A model generated the notes under the pieces. The model did not search any database, had not been told where the DNA came from, and saw nothing but the letters and a program-made list of their open reading frames with translations. 6,385 bases of DNA from Wenzhouxiangella sp. (GTDB taxonomy: Bacteria > Pseudomonadota > Gammaproteobacteria > Xanthomonadales > Wenzhouxiangellaceae): positions 1-6,385 of the forward strand of contig JAASTB010000133.1 in assembly GCA_021767625.1 (NCBI GenBank), read 5' to 3'. The position numbers were made by a program, and so were the translations under genes. Below are positions 5,585 to 6,385 of this stretch, piece by piece (position 1 is the stretch's first letter; every line of letters begins with the position of its first letter).

Positions 5585-6385
5585 ATGAAAGCCATCAGCA
5601 ACGCCTTCGCCATCGTCACGCTGGCCTGCATCCTGGTCGCGCTCATCGCGCTGGGAATTGCAGAGACGCTCGTCCACCGCTGGGTGCTCCGAAGACTGCC
5701 CGTTCGCGTCCACGTGAACGGCACCCGGGGCAAGACCAGCGTCGTCCGGCTCATTGCCGCGGGACTGCGCGCAGGCGGCAAGAGGGTCTGCTCGAAGACC
5801 ACGGGGTCATTCGCCGCGGTCACCGGACCCGACGGTGAAGACTATCCCCTGCATCGCCCCAACCAGCCCAACATCATCGAGCAGATGCGCGTCATGCGGC
5901 GCGTTGTCGGCTTTCGGCCCGAAGTCCTGGTCATGGAGTGCATGGCGCTGCAGCCGCACTTCCAGGCCCTGACCGAGCGCCAGATGGTCCGCTCCACGCA
6001 CGGCGTGATCACCAACGCTCGTGCTGACCACCTCGACGTCATGGGGCCGGGCGCGCCGGATGTCGCGCTCGCCCTGGCCGGCACCGTTCCCTACGGCGCC
6101 CACCTGTTCACGGCCGAGCGGGAATACCTCGAAACCTTCGAGATGGCTGCCGAGGACCGCGGCAGCCAACTGCACGCCACCTCGGCGGAAGACGTGGCCG
6201 CCGTATCCGACGAGGAGATGGCGGCCTTTCGCTACGCCGAGCACGCCGAAAACGTCGCCCTGGCCCTGAACGTCTGCCGGGCGCTGGGCGTCGAGCGGGC
6301 GGCGGCCCTGCGGGGCATGCAGCAACTCGAACCCGAAGTGGGAGCCACCCGCGTTCAGAGCGTCGATTTCTTCGGACGCGACATC
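5585..6385 (+). CDS. pgsB: PgsB/CapB-type poly-gamma-glutamate synthase, 5' part (runs off right edge)
   Basis: The first 267 codons are present, about two thirds of the usual ~390-residue protein. An N-terminal membrane span (~8-27) is followed by a Mur-ligase-like ATP-binding domain: P-loop NGTRGKTS (45-52), SKTTGS (70-75), and then MECMALQPHFQ (117-127). The block ADHLDVMGP (147-155) is diagnostic for PgsB/CapB, where it reads EDHMDVMGP in the Bacillus protein as I remember it; VPYGAHLFTAE (168-178) and the alanine-rich AEHAENVALALNVCRALG (218-235) follow in the family order. PgsB activates and couples glutamate to grow poly-gamma-glutamate at the inner membrane with PgsC and PgsA, which would lie downstream outside the window. 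The ATG at 5585 fits the family N-terminus, with little Shine-Dalgarno; a GTG at 5552 is in frame but would add residues with no family likeness. Whether the polymer is a capsule, osmolyte or released product is not shown. Confidence 0.88.
   Translation, partial: MKAISNAFAIVTLACILVALIALGIAETLVHRWVLRRLPVRVHVNGTRGKTSVVRLIAAGLRAGGKRVCSKTTGSFAAVTGPDGEDYPLHRPNQPNIIEQMRVMRRVVGFRPEVLVMECMALQPHFQALTERQMVRSTHGVITNARADHLDVMGPGAPDVALALAGTVPYGAHLFTAEREYLETFEMAAEDRGSQLHATSAEDVAAVSDEEMAAFRYAEHAENVALALNVCRALGVERAAALRGMQQLEPEVGATRVQSVDFFGRDI

Overview
This GC-rich window reads as ordinary chromosome of a proteobacterium, most likely a gammaproteobacterium of the Chromatiales / Xanthomonadales / Wenzhouxiangellaceae kind. 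That placement is inferred from the proteins: an MtrA/MtrB-type pair, a PerM-like AI-2E permease, and a DUF4397 protein with a C-terminal domain I associate with those groups. No mobile element, CRISPR array or rRNA was seen. Five genes are protein-coding or partial on either edge, plus one tRNA; no gap exceeds 300 bases.

Left part (1-1488, minus strand): a two-gene unit. It encodes a periplasmic decaheme c-type cytochrome of the MtrA/DmsE family (ten CXXCH motifs), followed 9 nt later by the start of an MtrB/PioB-type outer-membrane beta-barrel that runs off the left edge. Together these form a conduit that moves electrons across the outer membrane. Upstream of mtrA lies a near-perfect FNR/ANR box (TTGAC-CGGG-ATCAA) and a strong leader hairpin, suggesting oxygen-controlled expression.

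Middle (1489-4088): a complete arginine deiminase (arcA, minus strand) without any other arc gene next to it, divergent from an AI-2E/PerM family membrane permease (plus strand). Their 167-bp shared intergenic region holds a perfect TATAAT -10 hexamer for arcA set inside a 6-bp inverted repeat, an operator-like arrangement.

Right part (4089-6385): a convergent boundary with a 12-bp GC hairpin, then a secreted two-repeat DUF4397 protein (minus), a tRNA-Leu(UAA) with encoded CCA (minus), and, divergent from the tRNA, the 5' two thirds of a PgsB/CapB-type Mur-ligase-like poly-gamma-glutamate synthase that runs off the right edge.

The genes do not form a single pathway. The best functional links are mtrA-mtrB (extracellular electron transfer) and, loosely, the anaerobic/energy theme shared with arginine deiminase. 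I do not see convincing evidence for a wholly new system; the most useful leads are regulatory (FNR box, palindromic -10) and the absence of an N-terminal CXXC in the MtrB-like protein.
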